The notes beneath the pieces are model-generated. The model was not told the DNA's origin, made no database searches, and worked only from the letters and a program-made list of their open reading frames with translations. A DNA stretch of 64,000 nucleotides, taken from NCBI RefSeq assembly GCF_905404315.1, contig NC_066267.1, positions 4,850,501 through 4,914,500 on the forward strand, written 5' to 3'. Origin of the DNA: Leptidea sinapis. Lineage: Eukaryota > Arthropoda > Insecta > Lepidoptera > Pieridae. This document shows, piece after piece, positions 35,201 to 50,200 of this stretch; the first letter of the stretch is position 1; each line of letters begins with the position of its first letter. The translations under genes and the position numbers were made by a program.

Positions 35201-38200
35201 ATATGTAGATTTCTCTATAGAAATTACTTTAAAGATCAATTAGTTGTTTTTGAGTTTATTCATTACAAACAAACATACAAAGAACCAAATATGTTGTCTA
35301 AATAATATAAGCTTGTTAAGGAACTGTGTGCAAGGGCACGGACGAGTAAAAAATAAGGACTCCGTGTCACCTTACATAACAGTGAGCCAATAAACGCGTA
35401 AATACATATCCCCACGCATACACTTACACTAATACAAGCCGATCAGCCGCCATTATGAGATTTGCCATCGTCTGTGACATATTATCAGTTTGCGTATATT
35501 CATAATATTTTAAAAATGCCGTCATGCGTTGTAAAAATGTTTAAAAACAATGCTATAAAAGTATTTGTGGATATATGATTTTTTAAGGGAGAAAAATTGT
35601 GTATCTGTATACCCCGTAACCGCACACACACCAGCATAAAGGTGCTTCACTTGCTAATATCACGGCGCGGAGTCCTTCTTTTTTACTAGTCCGTGGTACC
35701 TTGTATGATTTTAAAAGGAAATCTTGAAAGATGCTTGTTTTTTTTAGAATGTTCTACTGTTTTTACCAGACGGAGGGTCCTTTGCACAGGATATCGATAA
35801 GTTAATGGGTACAACATCGGCGCCTTTTTCTGCCGTGAAGCAGTAATGTGTAAACATTATTGTGTTTCGGTCTGAAGGGCGCCGTAGCTAGTGAAATTAC
35901 TGGGCAAATGTGACTTAACATCTTATGTCTCAAGGTGATGAGCGCAGTTGTAGTGCCGTTCAGGATTTTTAATTTTTTCATAAATCCTGACCGGCACTGC
36001 ATTGTCTAGACCTTTATTGTCATAAAAATATAAATATACAAAAGTGACAATCTTTTAAGACATTTTTTTTGTTTAGATTGTTCTACTCACATGCATCTCT
36101 AGTTTGTCCACCTCCTGGAGCACCCAGCCCACGGAGCCGTCCCCGCTGCACACCAGGACCCTGAGCGGCGCGAAGTGTCTGAACAGCCTCAGCCCCAGCC
36201 TCGGCCCGGCGCCGCTCAGCTCGAACACTTGCGCCGGATTCAGTAGCTGCTTGAAGCGACGCAGAAATTTCACGCCCTGATTGTCACCTGAACATACATC
36301 ACGTAAAAGATTTTTAAAAGAGCGCTATAGTAACGGTTAATTCTTAAACGCTCCTCTGATTCCTCTGGTGTTGAAAGAGAATGTGGGCGTGATCACATAA
36401 CACCAGGTGACCCGTACGCTTGTTTGTCCTCCTTTTCTATATAAAAAAAAACCTGGGAGAGTTTTTTTCGGTGGTGTTTCTTTTCTCATAGCGCGCCATT
36501 TGTTTCCGAAACGATAGTATTGATTTAATTTATTATTATTTTAGATTTAAACCGGAAGACGCAGTGTTGGTAGGACCCCACAAGATGGATGGACCCGACG
36601 ATCTGGTCAAGATCGCCCGAATAGGTTGGATGAAGGCAGACGATCGTCGTGGAGATCTTTGGGGGAGGCCTTTGTCCAGTCGTGGACGTCTACCGGCTGC
36701 ATATAGTACTTTCTTTGATTAACGCGAGTGTTACACATTTAAATAAAACATTTTAAAGGATTAAAACGTGTGTAATTGTAACTTTGTTTTTAAATCAGAT
36801 TTTTGCGTAAAAGTTACATTTTTATTATTATTTTAGTTAACCCGACGTTTCAAGACCTTTCCAGATCTCGTTTTCGGCAGATGAAATGAGTCATGAAAGT
36901 GTTTGTCATAGATAATTGTCATTATGAAGTCAAGCGCCATTTATTGTCCCGGAGGTGGTATTTCCTGCAGACAGATTTTGGCAAAGGACAATGTCGAAGT
37001 CCGCCCCAGAACCGATGGTAATGATTTAATTAACATTACAAAACATTCCAAAAGAATCAATAAAAGTGATTCAATTTTTCAAAATTGATCCCTTTAAAAT
37101 TGTCTTTAATTAAGTGATTTTTTGTTAATTTATCCCGACTCTTTGTTGACACTTGTCTGAGTCCCATGCCAGCATAACAGAGCTTTCTTTAAATACAAAA
37201 AAACCTACGCGTCTTTATAGGCACTTGGTAATGATTCTTAAAGGTTTGGTAATGAAGTTACCAGATCTTGAGTTGACGAAGACTATAAGCGGCGAAGCGT
37301 TCGGCGGTCGGTCCGGAAGCCAGCCGTCATCTGGTCCTACGGAGTGCAGCTTGGTGGGCGGTACGATGGAAGCTCTCGAGGGGCCCAGGGAGCAGGCAGA
37401 CCGCCAACTGGGCCGGCAGTTCGCGTGGACGCATCGGCGGCACCAGATGCACCGAAAGTCTTGCAACCTGCCAACAAATACATATTATCTGTTGTTCTAA
37501 AACTAGATTAGACGGCTATAAATATTATTTAGTATTCAGTGACGTCATTTTTCGCTTTGGGGGGTTTTGCCATAATCGCCTTGTCAGGCGGGTTGACGAA
37601 TAGATGGTGATACTCTCTCGGAAGAATGCGGCATCTTACGGCACCCACGGGAGGGGATCGGGCACCATACACACAAACTCGATGGACAGATGGCCTTTGG
37701 GGTAGCAAAGTCCTCAAATGACCACCACGTAAGACACAGTGTTGGTAGGACCCCCACAAGATGGACTGGTCTGGTCTAGATCACCGGAATAGTTCGGATG
37801 AGGGCAGCGCAAGACTGATCGTCGTGAAGATCTTTGGGTGAAGCTTTGTCCAGCAGTGGACGTCTTTCGGCTGATATGATGATGATATGGATGCAGTGAA
37901 GCAACGAGCATAATATTATGTTCTACCTGAAATATAATCATCTTACTGCCGTAACAATATGGCTTGAGTTGTAACGCATCAATACTACGGCTCAGATTAA
38001 ATTGTTCCCCCGACATAAATGTAGATTGGTTTATGTGACTGTCAGACCGGAACAAAACAGTACAAGTTTATCGCTTGCTATTTTACGGCAGAAATAGATG
38101 TCGAACGGCTAAAGTTTGAGTTACTCATAAAATATTTTATTGCGATATATTTACAAAACACCTCGCGAAGCGCCATGTAGTTAAGTATTCAAACGATATT

Positions 38201-41200
38201 AATTATTGTGCCCTAGTTTATAATAAGTTTTCTGCTAAGCGACATCACTATGCTCGAAACGAATATAAGAACTAAGTGAAAATTATTTATCATAGTTCCT
38301 ACAGCTATCCACTGTCAGTCATCTAATATATATTTCATTCGTAATAATGTGAGAGTTGCACTTTTATTTATGCGTAAATATCTTTCCCTACATAACTATA
38401 ACTTTATACTATTACGGTATGATACGTACCTACGAAATGACATTACATTATTTCGGGTTAAATGAATACTCGTATTGTAGCAAAAGTAAGCAAAAAAAAA
38501 CTACTGTACTGTAATGAAGTACCTATTTATTTATGAAAATAAGGGATGAGACGAGCATGACGTTCAGCTTTTTTCATTCTAAAAGAACCCAAAAATTCTG
38601 AGCGGCGCTGCAGTTGTGCTCGTCACCTTGAGACATAAAATAATAAGTGTCATTAGCCCAGTAATTTCACTAGCTACGGCACCCTTTAGACTGAAACACA
38701 ATAATACTTACACATTACTGCTTCACGGTAGAAAAAGGCGCCGTTGTGGTACTCATAATCTAGCCGTAATGGCTGTGATATAGATACATACAAGGTGCTG
38801 CATCCAATACATGAATCATGTTTATATAATATAAATTATTTCATAAAAAGTAATAAGGAATAAACTGTATTTAAATATAAACTATTGTAAGTACCTTTAG
38901 AGCTTGAACTCATTGTTTGTGTAAGGATGCTTCGTGAACGTGATGGTCGTGATTACTGTCACAATTAGTAATTGCATCCAACAAATACAACTATTTATTT
39001 ACTATAACAATAATATAATATACAAAAATAAATGTAATATAATTACACTTAATTACTACCCATTATCTATGTGTGAGTGTTAGTTTAATGCGGTGCGCGA
39101 ACAAAACCTTTTCCGTGAACTCATAATTTCCTGTTTGTAAGAAGTACCTTGTTCCGTGAAAGTACTTAATTGGCGTGTATGATAATGTGGATGAATTGAA
39201 TTGAATTAAAATATGAATTAAGTATAAATAATTTATTTTAAGGTGATATCCCTCACTACCGGGATTAATTATACAAATTAAATTTGTCATCCAAATTTAT
39301 GAACGATGCGGGACTTGAACCACAACCTGAGATTTGAACAATGCATACTAAGATTTACGATCCATGCGTCCGTTCGGACGGAAGACGATAGGCGCGGGTT
39401 CGAGTCCCGCATTGCCCATAAATTTTAATTATAAATTTAATTTGTATAGATGAAAAAAAAAACTTCAAAACTGAAAAGTATCAAATAACTAAAAATTTAA
39501 TTTAATACACCTTTTCATTTAATATTAATAAAATGCTATTATTTATATGTGCTACCTATTGATAGGTTTTGAGTCGGTGCCAAGCCCTTAAGAAAATAAA
39601 ACTTAATATTATAAACAGCTTACTTATAGTAATTATTAAGGTTGTCTGGCCACGCGTGTCTATCCGCTTGGGTTTTTTTGTTCTAGACGAAGCTATCCCG
39701 CTTAAAGTCACGCGTGGCGAGTGTAGGTACTTACTATTAAATTTGGCTTGTCACCGACTTCAAAGCTATCAATATGTAGCACATACAAATAATAGTATTT
39801 CATTAATATTAAAGGTATTTAATTAAATTTTTAGTTATTTGTTACTTTTCAGTTTTTGAAGTCGGTTTTTTTTAATCCTACCTTTATTTTAACTTTTTAG
39901 TATCGGTTAATAATTATAATATATAATCAACCTGAATGAGAATCTCCTAAAAAAGCCGTACACAAAAAAAAATTATATCACCGAGGTAAACAAAATTTTT
40001 CATAATAATGTTCATAAAATGAAAACTACTGGGCCAAACTATGTAAATTTTAGAAAAAATACATAAATCGGATCATAAATCTCAGAGTAATCGGTGTACA
40101 TACATAAAAAAAAAACCGATCGAATTAATAGCCTCCTCCTTTTCGAAGTCGGTTAAAAATAGTTGCTTATTAGGTTTTGGGCGTTCACTTTAGTATAGTA
40201 ATTAGGAGTATTTACTAAAGTCATTACCTCGCTATTTTGAGTTAAATCATTCAAGCTCAGGTACCAGGCAAACAGAGTCCCCAAGGAGGTATTCGGTCTT
40301 GTGTATATTTGCACGTCATCAGTTTATAACACTCGACTTGGCGTACGTGCCAGGTGCCATATTTGCATAGCCATTACGGTGGGGCGGGTGGCGCCTTCCC
40401 TCGTACCTACTTGACCTATATTTCTAATTAATACCACTTCCATCAGGCACTACGTCGTAAATAAATTAACACAAGCACTCATGCTCTATATATTATGTTT
40501 GTAGATTACTACAATTCCGAACTCTAAATGATATGATGTACTTAAATAGTTGGTTTCACTGAGTAAAAGTGTATATGGGCGCAAATTGCCACCTACCGGC
40601 AATAGTTATGCAACTATTGATATTTATGTTTTAGTTTATCATTAAAAGAAATATAGTTGTTATAGATATATCTGAAACATATAGGATTTAATTACAAATA
40701 GCTATTTGTAAACATAAAACCGTTATTTATTATGGTCTGATATTTAATACACTGTTATGATGTCCGTAGCTACTACGTAAGTCGGTACTGGCTAGGAGCC
40801 TATCTAATTCCTAGCCAACAGATATGTTTGAAGCGTTTAAGCAAAAAGCAATCATATATCGTGAACTATAATGTCAAAAATAAAATTACTGTTCTAATGT
40901 TTTGAAGATGTTTGATGTTTCATTTATTGTTAAAATACTTACTGTCTAAATGTTAAAATTAATTTCTATTACAATTAATAACATTATTTTGTATCAAACT
41001 TAATTATTTTATGCAATTAGTCTTTCTTAATTGCATTTCAAAACTTGCTTGCAGCGCCATCTTCTTACCTACAAATGTTTATTAAAATTTGATGAACAAA
41101 CCATATTAACCATTTGAAGTTATATAAATTCACTAAAACAATTATTATAAATATTAAGCTGTACTTAGGAATTATTTTACAGTTCAGTTCAAGTTCAATT

Positions 41201-44200
41201 CTATACTAGTAATTGTGATTGATCAAACTAAGAACGTGTGTTATATAACCGTGATGGACCATAATCGAGTAAACCCTAGCTTAACGCCACCATGTACCAA
41301 GCGAATGAAACTACTTTTTGCTTATTTACTTCGTTCACATTATCATTATGTTAACAATTTAGACTTAGCACATACTCAAATTTAAATATAATATCCGGAC
41401 GACCGAGCCTTGCTCGGATTTTTAAGAATGTACAAAACTTGAACAAAAAAAAAACTAATAGGACATCTGGATTCGAACCGGGGTCTTCTGCTTTCCGGAT
41501 CACCCAATGTCCCATCTCAGCTATAATAGTCTTGTATATAGTGGCGAAATTTACCTTTGTATTCTAATGTTATTGTAGCTGTTTCTCATTCAAACATGGA
41601 TAAAACCATTTTTTTTTAAATTGAAACCTAGCTAGATCGATTTATCACCCCCGAAATCCCCTGCATACTTAATTTTATGAAAATCGTTGGAGCCGTTTCC
41701 GAGATTCAGATTATATATATATATATATATATACAAGAATTGCTCGTTTAAAGATATAAGATTAATTCAAAATAGGATGTGTTATCACTTATTGAAAGTA
41801 AAAAACTAACACTCATTCCAAAAAGTATGCCTCAAACCCGAGAAGAACGGGCGGAACAAACTCGGCGGGCTTCTATTTATTAATAAAAAATATGGATACA
41901 AAGGAAGAAAGTCATCTATGTTATAGTAACCTTTACCACACAAACTTTTTTAACAATTCTTTTGAATTTCATAATATATTCATTTTGAACATTTTCTGGC
42001 ATCTTGTAAGAGCATATACATCGCCACACAAAAGACTTACGAACTCGACTTAGCCGGTTCCTGGTGTTAACATTATGGTTAACGCAGTTTCTAGCATATT
42101 TACATAAGTGCCTATGTACATACATAACATTATCAAGAATATAAATTAAACTAGCGTATAGATGAACTGACAGCCCGATTATTCGTGTCGAATTTTTAAT
42201 CATTGAGAGCAAAATTCAAAGAAATTAACATCTTGAGTGTTGCGTCTCAATATATTCTTGATAATGTAATGTATGTTCATAGGCACATATGTGAATTTGC
42301 TAGAAACTGTCATAACCATAATGTTAACACCAGAAACAGACGTAATCTTATAATACCTACTACCGCCCTCAGGCTATTAAATAATAAGTTTAATTGTACA
42401 ATGTTACTTTGTAAACACATTGATGGAAGAAAAAAAGCCCACTAAGTTTGTTGCACCCATTCTTCTCAGGCCTGAGGCATTCATTTTGGAATGGGTGGTA
42501 AATTTTGCACTTTCAATAAGTGATATCACATTTATTTTGAATAAAAATATTTGAATTTGAATTGTCAATGAGTGCGTTAGCTAGTGGCTTAATATTTAAA
42601 TTACTAAGGAGCTAATGCTAGGCGTGGTTGACTGCTTACCCGTTATCAATCAATATCGATAACAGTAAGAGTGCTTTCGTACTACATCCGATCCGAATCC
42701 GATCCGTACCCGTGAAAATTCGGTCCGAAGTAGTCGTAGAACGGAGGAGCCGGACCTAGTGCGTAAAGTATCATAGAAATAGTTCTACGACTACTTCGGA
42801 CGGATATGGATCGGATTCGGATCGGACGTAGTTCGAAAGCGCTCTAACAATAGATTCGCTTTGCTTTTCTATCTTGTTGTACCTCCGTTTCAGATGTTGT
42901 ATTGTCTCGCACGAAAACGTAATGTGGCGGGCGGAAAAGTATCACACACTTTTTTTAATTAAGACAGTGGAATTCAGTGGAAACAGCCCATTTTTTTGTA
43001 AATCAGTAAAATTAATATTTTTTTAATAAGGAACTTCGTTCTTATCCTGTGTCCCACGACACAAACGGTTTTTTTATTTATTATACATTGAATATTCTGA
43101 GGGACTACGTACTGGTCAGCTACCATTTCCTTACGAACTATGTGAACATTTCTAAGTTTATAGAAAAGTTTATTAAAATAATGTTAAAGCTCTCTGTTAT
43201 CATTTTGTTTCTAGCTGATGATGACCCGCGTCCGCGTAGATAAAGGGTTTTTAACAATAATAAGCAAGTTTAGAATTCAGGATTATCTCATGTCCTATTC
43301 CAGTTCCGGTTCCCGTCTTCGCTCCCGTTCCCGACATATTATACGAATCTTATTTCGAGAAAGATTGCTTTGGCAAACTAAACATACTATTGGTATAGTC
43401 ATATCTTGCTAATCTCGGCCCTTATTGGCATAAAAAAAAGTTATAGCTGATCGACGATAATTTTAAGTTTTGCACAAATCCCGCGGGAACCATGGATTTT
43501 TCTGGGTAATTAGCCTATTCCCAAGCTCTAGTCTATCGCTGTACCAAACTTCATCAAAATCAGTTCTGTAGCTCCGACGTTAAAGCGTAAAACACAGACA
43601 CACATTAACATTTATAATATTATAGCAGGGATTCTGGAAAAGTGTGAATCCACTTCTATTCGGATATTTGAATGATGGACGTACACTTGTGAACCTTGTG
43701 ACGTCATATTATTCCATTTGTTATAAGTAATTAAATTAAAGCAGGATTTATATAATTTCTTTTATTTCATTTGAAAAAAAAAATATTGCATCAGATATTT
43801 AAAGTAGACGACAAAGTCATATACTATTAGCCCCTGTCCCCCCTTTAATATGACGTAATTTATGGACGGCTCCTAGTAGGAATCGCTTACTATTTTTTCT
43901 TACGAAAAATGTACTAATACTAGTTATGTGCATGAGTATCATTCGCATAAGTCAAAATAACTATTTTAAAAAACAGGTACCTAACATAAAAACAAAAACT
44001 GTAAGAACCGGCCAAGTTTTGAGCGGTGATGTGTGAGAGTTACAACGATGAGTAATATCAAATCCAAATACGCTACAAGTTAAGAAGAAACCAAAGTAAA
44101 CATTAGTTGATAAAGTTGCATATCTAACCGCAAGCCAGAGTCCAAAGTTTACGCACTCGCACCGCATTTAATATCCTGTAACGAAGCACGTTTCATAACT

Positions 44201-47200
44201 CGTCTATAGTATCGTACGAACGTGACGACTTTTGAATTCCGCACCGACATTTTAAATACACTCAATAGGGTGACCACACTTTGGATTTTACACGATTTAT
44301 TGATGAACATATTTTTCTACACGGCAAAAACCCTGGAAACAACACAAATAGCTATAATCACATAAATGAATTGCAGAAATGCTTAAACACATTTATTATC
44401 AGGCTTATTTATAAGAAACTACTCGTAGTTGGTAGCTGGTGCACTTCGCTTTACATAAGAAAATCATATTAAAAAAGTCATATTATTCCATTTGTTATAA
44501 GTAATTAAATTAAAGCAGGATTTATAAAATTTCTTTTATTTCATTTGAAAAAAAAATATTGAATCAGATATTTAAAGTAGACGACAATACAAAAACTAAA
44601 TTTTTAGATTTTAACATTTGACGTCAAAAAGCTTTTGACCCATGTTACACAAAGTCATATACTATTAGCCCCTGTCCCCCCTTTAATATGACGTAATTTA
44701 TGGACGGCTCCTAGTAGGAATCGCTTACTATTTTTTCTTACGAAAAATGTACTAATACTAGTTATGTGCATGAGTATCATTCGCATAAGTCAAAATAACT
44801 ATTTTAAAAAACAGGTACCTAACATAAAAACAAAAACTGTAAGAACCGGCCAAGTTTTGAGCGGTGATGTGTGAGAGTTACAACGATGAGTAATATCAAA
44901 TCCAAATACGCTACAAGTTAAGAAGAAACCAAAGTAAACATTAGTTGATAAAGTTGCATATCTAACCGCAAGCCAGAGTCCAAAGTTTACGCACTCGCAC
45001 CGCATTTAATATCCTGTAACGAAGCACGTTTCATAACTCGTCTATAGTATCGTACGAACGTGACGACTTTTGAATTCCGCACCGACATTTTAAATACACT
45101 CAATAGGGTGACCACACTTTGGATTTTACACGATTTATTGATGAACATATTTTTCTACACGGCAAAAACCCTGGAAACAACACAAATAGCTATAATCACA
45201 TAAATGAATTGCAGAAATGCTTAAACACATTTATTATCAGGCTTATTTATAAGAAACTACTCGTAGCTGGTAGCTGGTGCACTTCGCTTTACATAAGAAA
45301 ATCATATTAAAAAAGTCATATTATTCCATTTGTTATAAGTAATTAAATTAAAGCAGGATTTATAAAATTTCTTTTATTTCATTTGAAAAAAAAATATTGA
45401 ATCAGATATTTAAAGTAGACGACAATACAAAAACTAAATTTTTAGATTTTAACATTTGACGTCAAAAAGCTTTTGACCCATGTTACACAAAGTCATATAC
45501 TATTAGCCCCTGTCCCCCCTTTAATATGACGTAATTTATGGACGGCTCCTAGTAGGAATCGCTTACTATTTATTCTTACGAAAAATGTACTAATACTAGT
45601 TATGTGCATGAGTATCATTCGCATAAGTCAAAATAACTATTTTAAAAAACAGGTACCTAACATAAAAACAAAAACTGTAAGAACCGGCCAAGTTTTGAGC
45701 GGTGATGTGTGAGAGTTACAACGATGAGTAATATCAAATCCAAATACGCTACAAGTTAAGAAGAAACCAAAGTAAACATTAGTTGATAAAGTTGCATATC
45801 TAACCGCAAGCCAGAGTCCAAAGTTTACGCACTCGCACCGCATTTAATATCCTGTAACGAAGCACGTTTCATAACTCGTCTATAGTATCGTACGAACGTG
45901 ACGACTTTTGAATTCCGCACCGACATTTTAAATACACTCAATAGGGTGACCACACTTTGGATTTTACACGATTTATTGATGAACATATTTTTCTACACGG
46001 CAAAAACCCTGGAAACAACACAAATAGCTATAATCACATAAATGAATTCCAGAAATGCTTAAACACATTTATTATCAGGCTTATTTATAAGAAACTACTC
46101 GTAGCTGGTGCACTTCGCTTCACATAAGAAAATCAATAATTCACAGTATAATTCGACCGTTCAAAAGATAAAAATCACTACCATCGGCGCCACCTATCCG
46201 GCACTAACATAAAACTATGTTGATCAGATTGGTCATGGCATATTTTATATTATGTGTACAAAGCTTCATTTCAACACACATTATCTTTCAAACATAAGTA
46301 TATAAATATAGATAGGCACATTTACCAGTAGGAGGCTTCTTTGCACAGGATGCTGACTACGTTGGTACCACAGCGGCGCCTTTTTCTAATGTCAAGTAGT
46401 AAAATACAAGCACTATTTGTATTGGCGCCGTAGCTTATTAAATTACAGGGCAAATGAATTATTTATTAATGTAGAGACAAGAAACAGCATTATAATAATA
46501 AATGTAGCAGAACTCAAAACTAAAAGTTTTACCAGTGAAGTTTCCAAAAATTAACAAACACTTTTGGTTAAATGGTAATGATATAAATCAGAAATCAAAA
46601 AAGTTATACAAGATAACATAATAATTACTAAGCTATATAAGTAACAACACGACTACAAACACCTATTTTACAATAGTACAATGACTTAAGGATACAGAAA
46701 AAAATATATAAGAGTGGGGATAAAAAAATCAGTAATTATTAAATAACGAAATATGTCAATATGACTGTATTCCCTATTATAACGGCTACGTGATACTTAA
46801 ATTGTCTCAAAATAACCAGTGTAATTGCGATGCTGTTTAAAATTTTGGGTTCGATCAAGTTTTGGTCGTCTCATCGCATTTTCTCATAAAAAATAACATT
46901 GTGTCGTGGAATTTTTAAAGTGTAGGAATAATAAATACTCATTAGAGTATTGTAGTAATAATCAATAGTTTTGAAGAGTATACAGTGGATCAGTCAGTAT
47001 GAGCAAGTATATCTTATAGTTACAGACTTACCCATACTGACCGATCCACATGGCCTACACCGCCATACGCCAGCGCTAATCGGGAGTGCTTTATTCTGAA
47101 TTACTTTTCAAAAATCGATATGAAGATTAAAGAGATATGGTCTAATGCTAGAAAACCCTATGCTATACCATATCAATGACTATCATATACAAAATAATTA

Positions 47201-50200
47201 CTCAAATCCAACTCAAATATATCCTGAGATAAGAGTGTTAGAGAGAGAGATAGTTAGATATGTAGCGTAAATTACTTACATTGCACTAAATATATATTTT
47301 GCTATATTATACAGCTAGGTATATACAGGTCACGTTTTTACCAACTTTTGTTATGGTGCATGACGTTTCTTTAATATCGTCGTAAATTAAGATAAGTGGA
47401 CTTAACAGCATCTGATATTCCAGTTTCATTGATACTGACTTTATTGCGCAAACGCAATACGTGAAAAATTAGAGCATTCTACAAAAAGGTAGACTAAATG
47501 AAATATAGACGGTATTTTACTTTTCAGCACTCTACTTGTATATTATTTGAAGATCAGTAAGAAATAATAAATAAAGAGTGATTTAGCAGATATTCAGAGA
47601 AATACAAGTTAAAAGATATAAGTGACTATTTAAGTTTTAATTCATGGTCACCGTAGCAGCGATGTTTCCTGAAATAGACGCTTCCGTGTCGTGTCTCCGC
47701 TTCCCGCAACACAAGTCTTAAGTACATTGTTACCAACTATGTTGATGTTACAGTGGCGTGTATTAAAATAGCCATTAATATCAGCTAAGCATAGCTTAGT
47801 TTATTATTAAGTAAAGTATAGTATGCATTTGTTCATGAGAACACAAAAAATATACACTTACATAGTAAAATTAAGATCTTAAAAATACGACGTCATGAAA
47901 AGGACACCCACTCAGCATTTTTGGAATTGATTTCCAACACTGATTTCCAATAGGTACCCACCAAGTCGACCTGTTGACAGTAGCCGTAGACAACACAGTT
48001 CCTTTTGTTATAGGTCCTAAAAGTGACCGTCTAAAATTAGTAAGAAAAAGAGAAGAAACTAAAAAGATTGAATTCGAATGCGAGTTTTAAGAGATTTTTT
48101 TTTATTAAGCTATTGCATAGCTTCTATTGCGGGCCTTGAGCGTGGAGACCGAATCCAGAAATTCCGTAACGAAAATAACCTAACACTTACTTATCTATAT
48201 AGATATTTCGCCACGGTCATTACAGTTGCCGTGAAACAGCGGTTACACGTATGCTATGTGTGTTACACGTATTTTGTACAGAAGGTCCCAGGTTCGAGCC
48301 GTTAACGTTAGGGTACGTTTTTTAATTTCTTTATTTTTTTTATTACATTTTTTTAGTTTTTATTATTATGACATGCATTTTTATTTAGTTTCACCTGTCC
48401 CGTTGTCTGTCTGTAATCAAATCTTGCAAGTTAAATTTTACTCACTTCCCGTTTGCTTTTTTTTAAATTAATTTTATCAAAAAAAATACTGCATAAATAG
48501 AATAAATAAATAATTATAATTGCATAAGTTGATAAAAAATGCTATGCAATAGCTTCACCGCGGCAGTCCCCGAGTGCCACACGTCTTTTTATTTATGCTG
48601 TTTATTTTCTGGTTTGATGCCTCTGAACACTTTTGTTCCTCTATTAGAAAAGCTTTCACTTTGTTTAGGTTTTAAGGCTTACTATGAACCACAACGGCAC
48701 CTATTTCTGCCGTGAAGCAGTAAGGTGTAAACATTACTGTGTTTCGGTCTGAAGGGCGCCTTAGCTAGTGAAATTACTGGGCAAATGAGACTTAACATCT
48801 TATGTCTCAAGATGACGAGCGCAATTATAGTGCCACTCAGAATTTTTGGGCTTTTAAAGAATCCTAAGTGGCGCTGCATTGTAATGAGCAGGGCGTATCA
48901 ATTACCATCACCTCAACGTCCTGCTCGTCTGGTCCGATATTTTCATAAAAAAAAACACAAAAACAAGATTTGTTGAGTACAGTAGATGCATCAATCCACA
49001 CACACCGTAAATAAATAAAGGTATTATACGACCATTTTATTAGCAATTATAAAAAAAATATTTTATTTTAAAACCATGAAGTAGAGTTCCTGGCTACAGG
49101 ATCATCCTACCACCACAACAAGCGCCCGTTCACGAGCGTAACGCATGGGCCAGCCATCATGTACCACATTTTAGGGAAGGGGAACGACCCTTCCCACGCC
49201 GCCGCCACAAGCAGTGACATTTAAGCGAGCATGGTGAAAACTGTCAATTAAAAATATTTATCTTTAAAAAATAAAAGTACTTAAACATATGAGACTAACC
49301 TGAGTACGGAACCGCAAGTCTTATCACAGATGTCACACTTGGCCGCGACCGGCAGGTTCCCCTCCAACCACTGGTGAGGCATTATTATGTTCTACAACAA
49401 AAACAACATCATGACTAATAGACCCTCTGTACTATCCATTGTTAAATATAAAACTAAAAGCTCTCGAGTCGTTAATCTACTTTCACTGATGTGCATTACT
49501 TTAATTGCTATTGTTAGGGCTGGAGCACACTTAGCGGAACAATATAGTCGTAATAATGTTAGGCTGGCTAAGTCAAAGTATTGTTGGCAAGGTGAAATAA
49601 GTATTGGTTTTTCTTACTTCATAAAATGTGCCGAGCTAAAATACAATACATTCTCTACGGAATTTTCTACAAAAAGTACCTTAAACTGATGGAATTGAAA
49701 TGACTGTCTGTTAATGTCAAAATAATGTTTTAAAGAACGAATATAGGTCTGAATGTGTCTTAAATATAACAGAAAATATTTTTTTAATCGACTTCAAAAA
49801 AGGAGAAGGTTCAGACCATTTGACTGAGTGAAGCGATTTTACAGTTCGTCAAATATAAATTATATGTATCTATCGATTGCTACGTTAAGTATTCTATAAT
49901 GTACATGCAATTCAATCCATTACGTTTTCCATACAACTTTCGTGAAAACTAGAATGAACAAAGTACGCAATGAATATAGTCATTAAATTTCGGTGTTGAA
50001 AGAGTAAGTTAATCTATACAGGTGTCCCAAAGTTATGGGACATGAAGGGAAAGTACCTTAAATATCGAAGATACGCTATTTTACTGTAAGAAGACTTTAT
50101 GTTATTTTTAAAAGTTAGTTATTCTGCATTCAAAGATTTTCTAAAAACTACTTGCCTCGTCTGGGAATCGAACCGACTTAAATGTAAAAAAAAAACACTC

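Noticed and set aside
39385..39420. tRNA gene
   Set aside because: Only the T arm and B box are present; no pairing acceptor stem or anticodon arm.
43961..45843. Three identical 68-codon frames as a small gene family
   Set aside because: They are carried along by the 838-bp tandem array and show no protein features beyond that.
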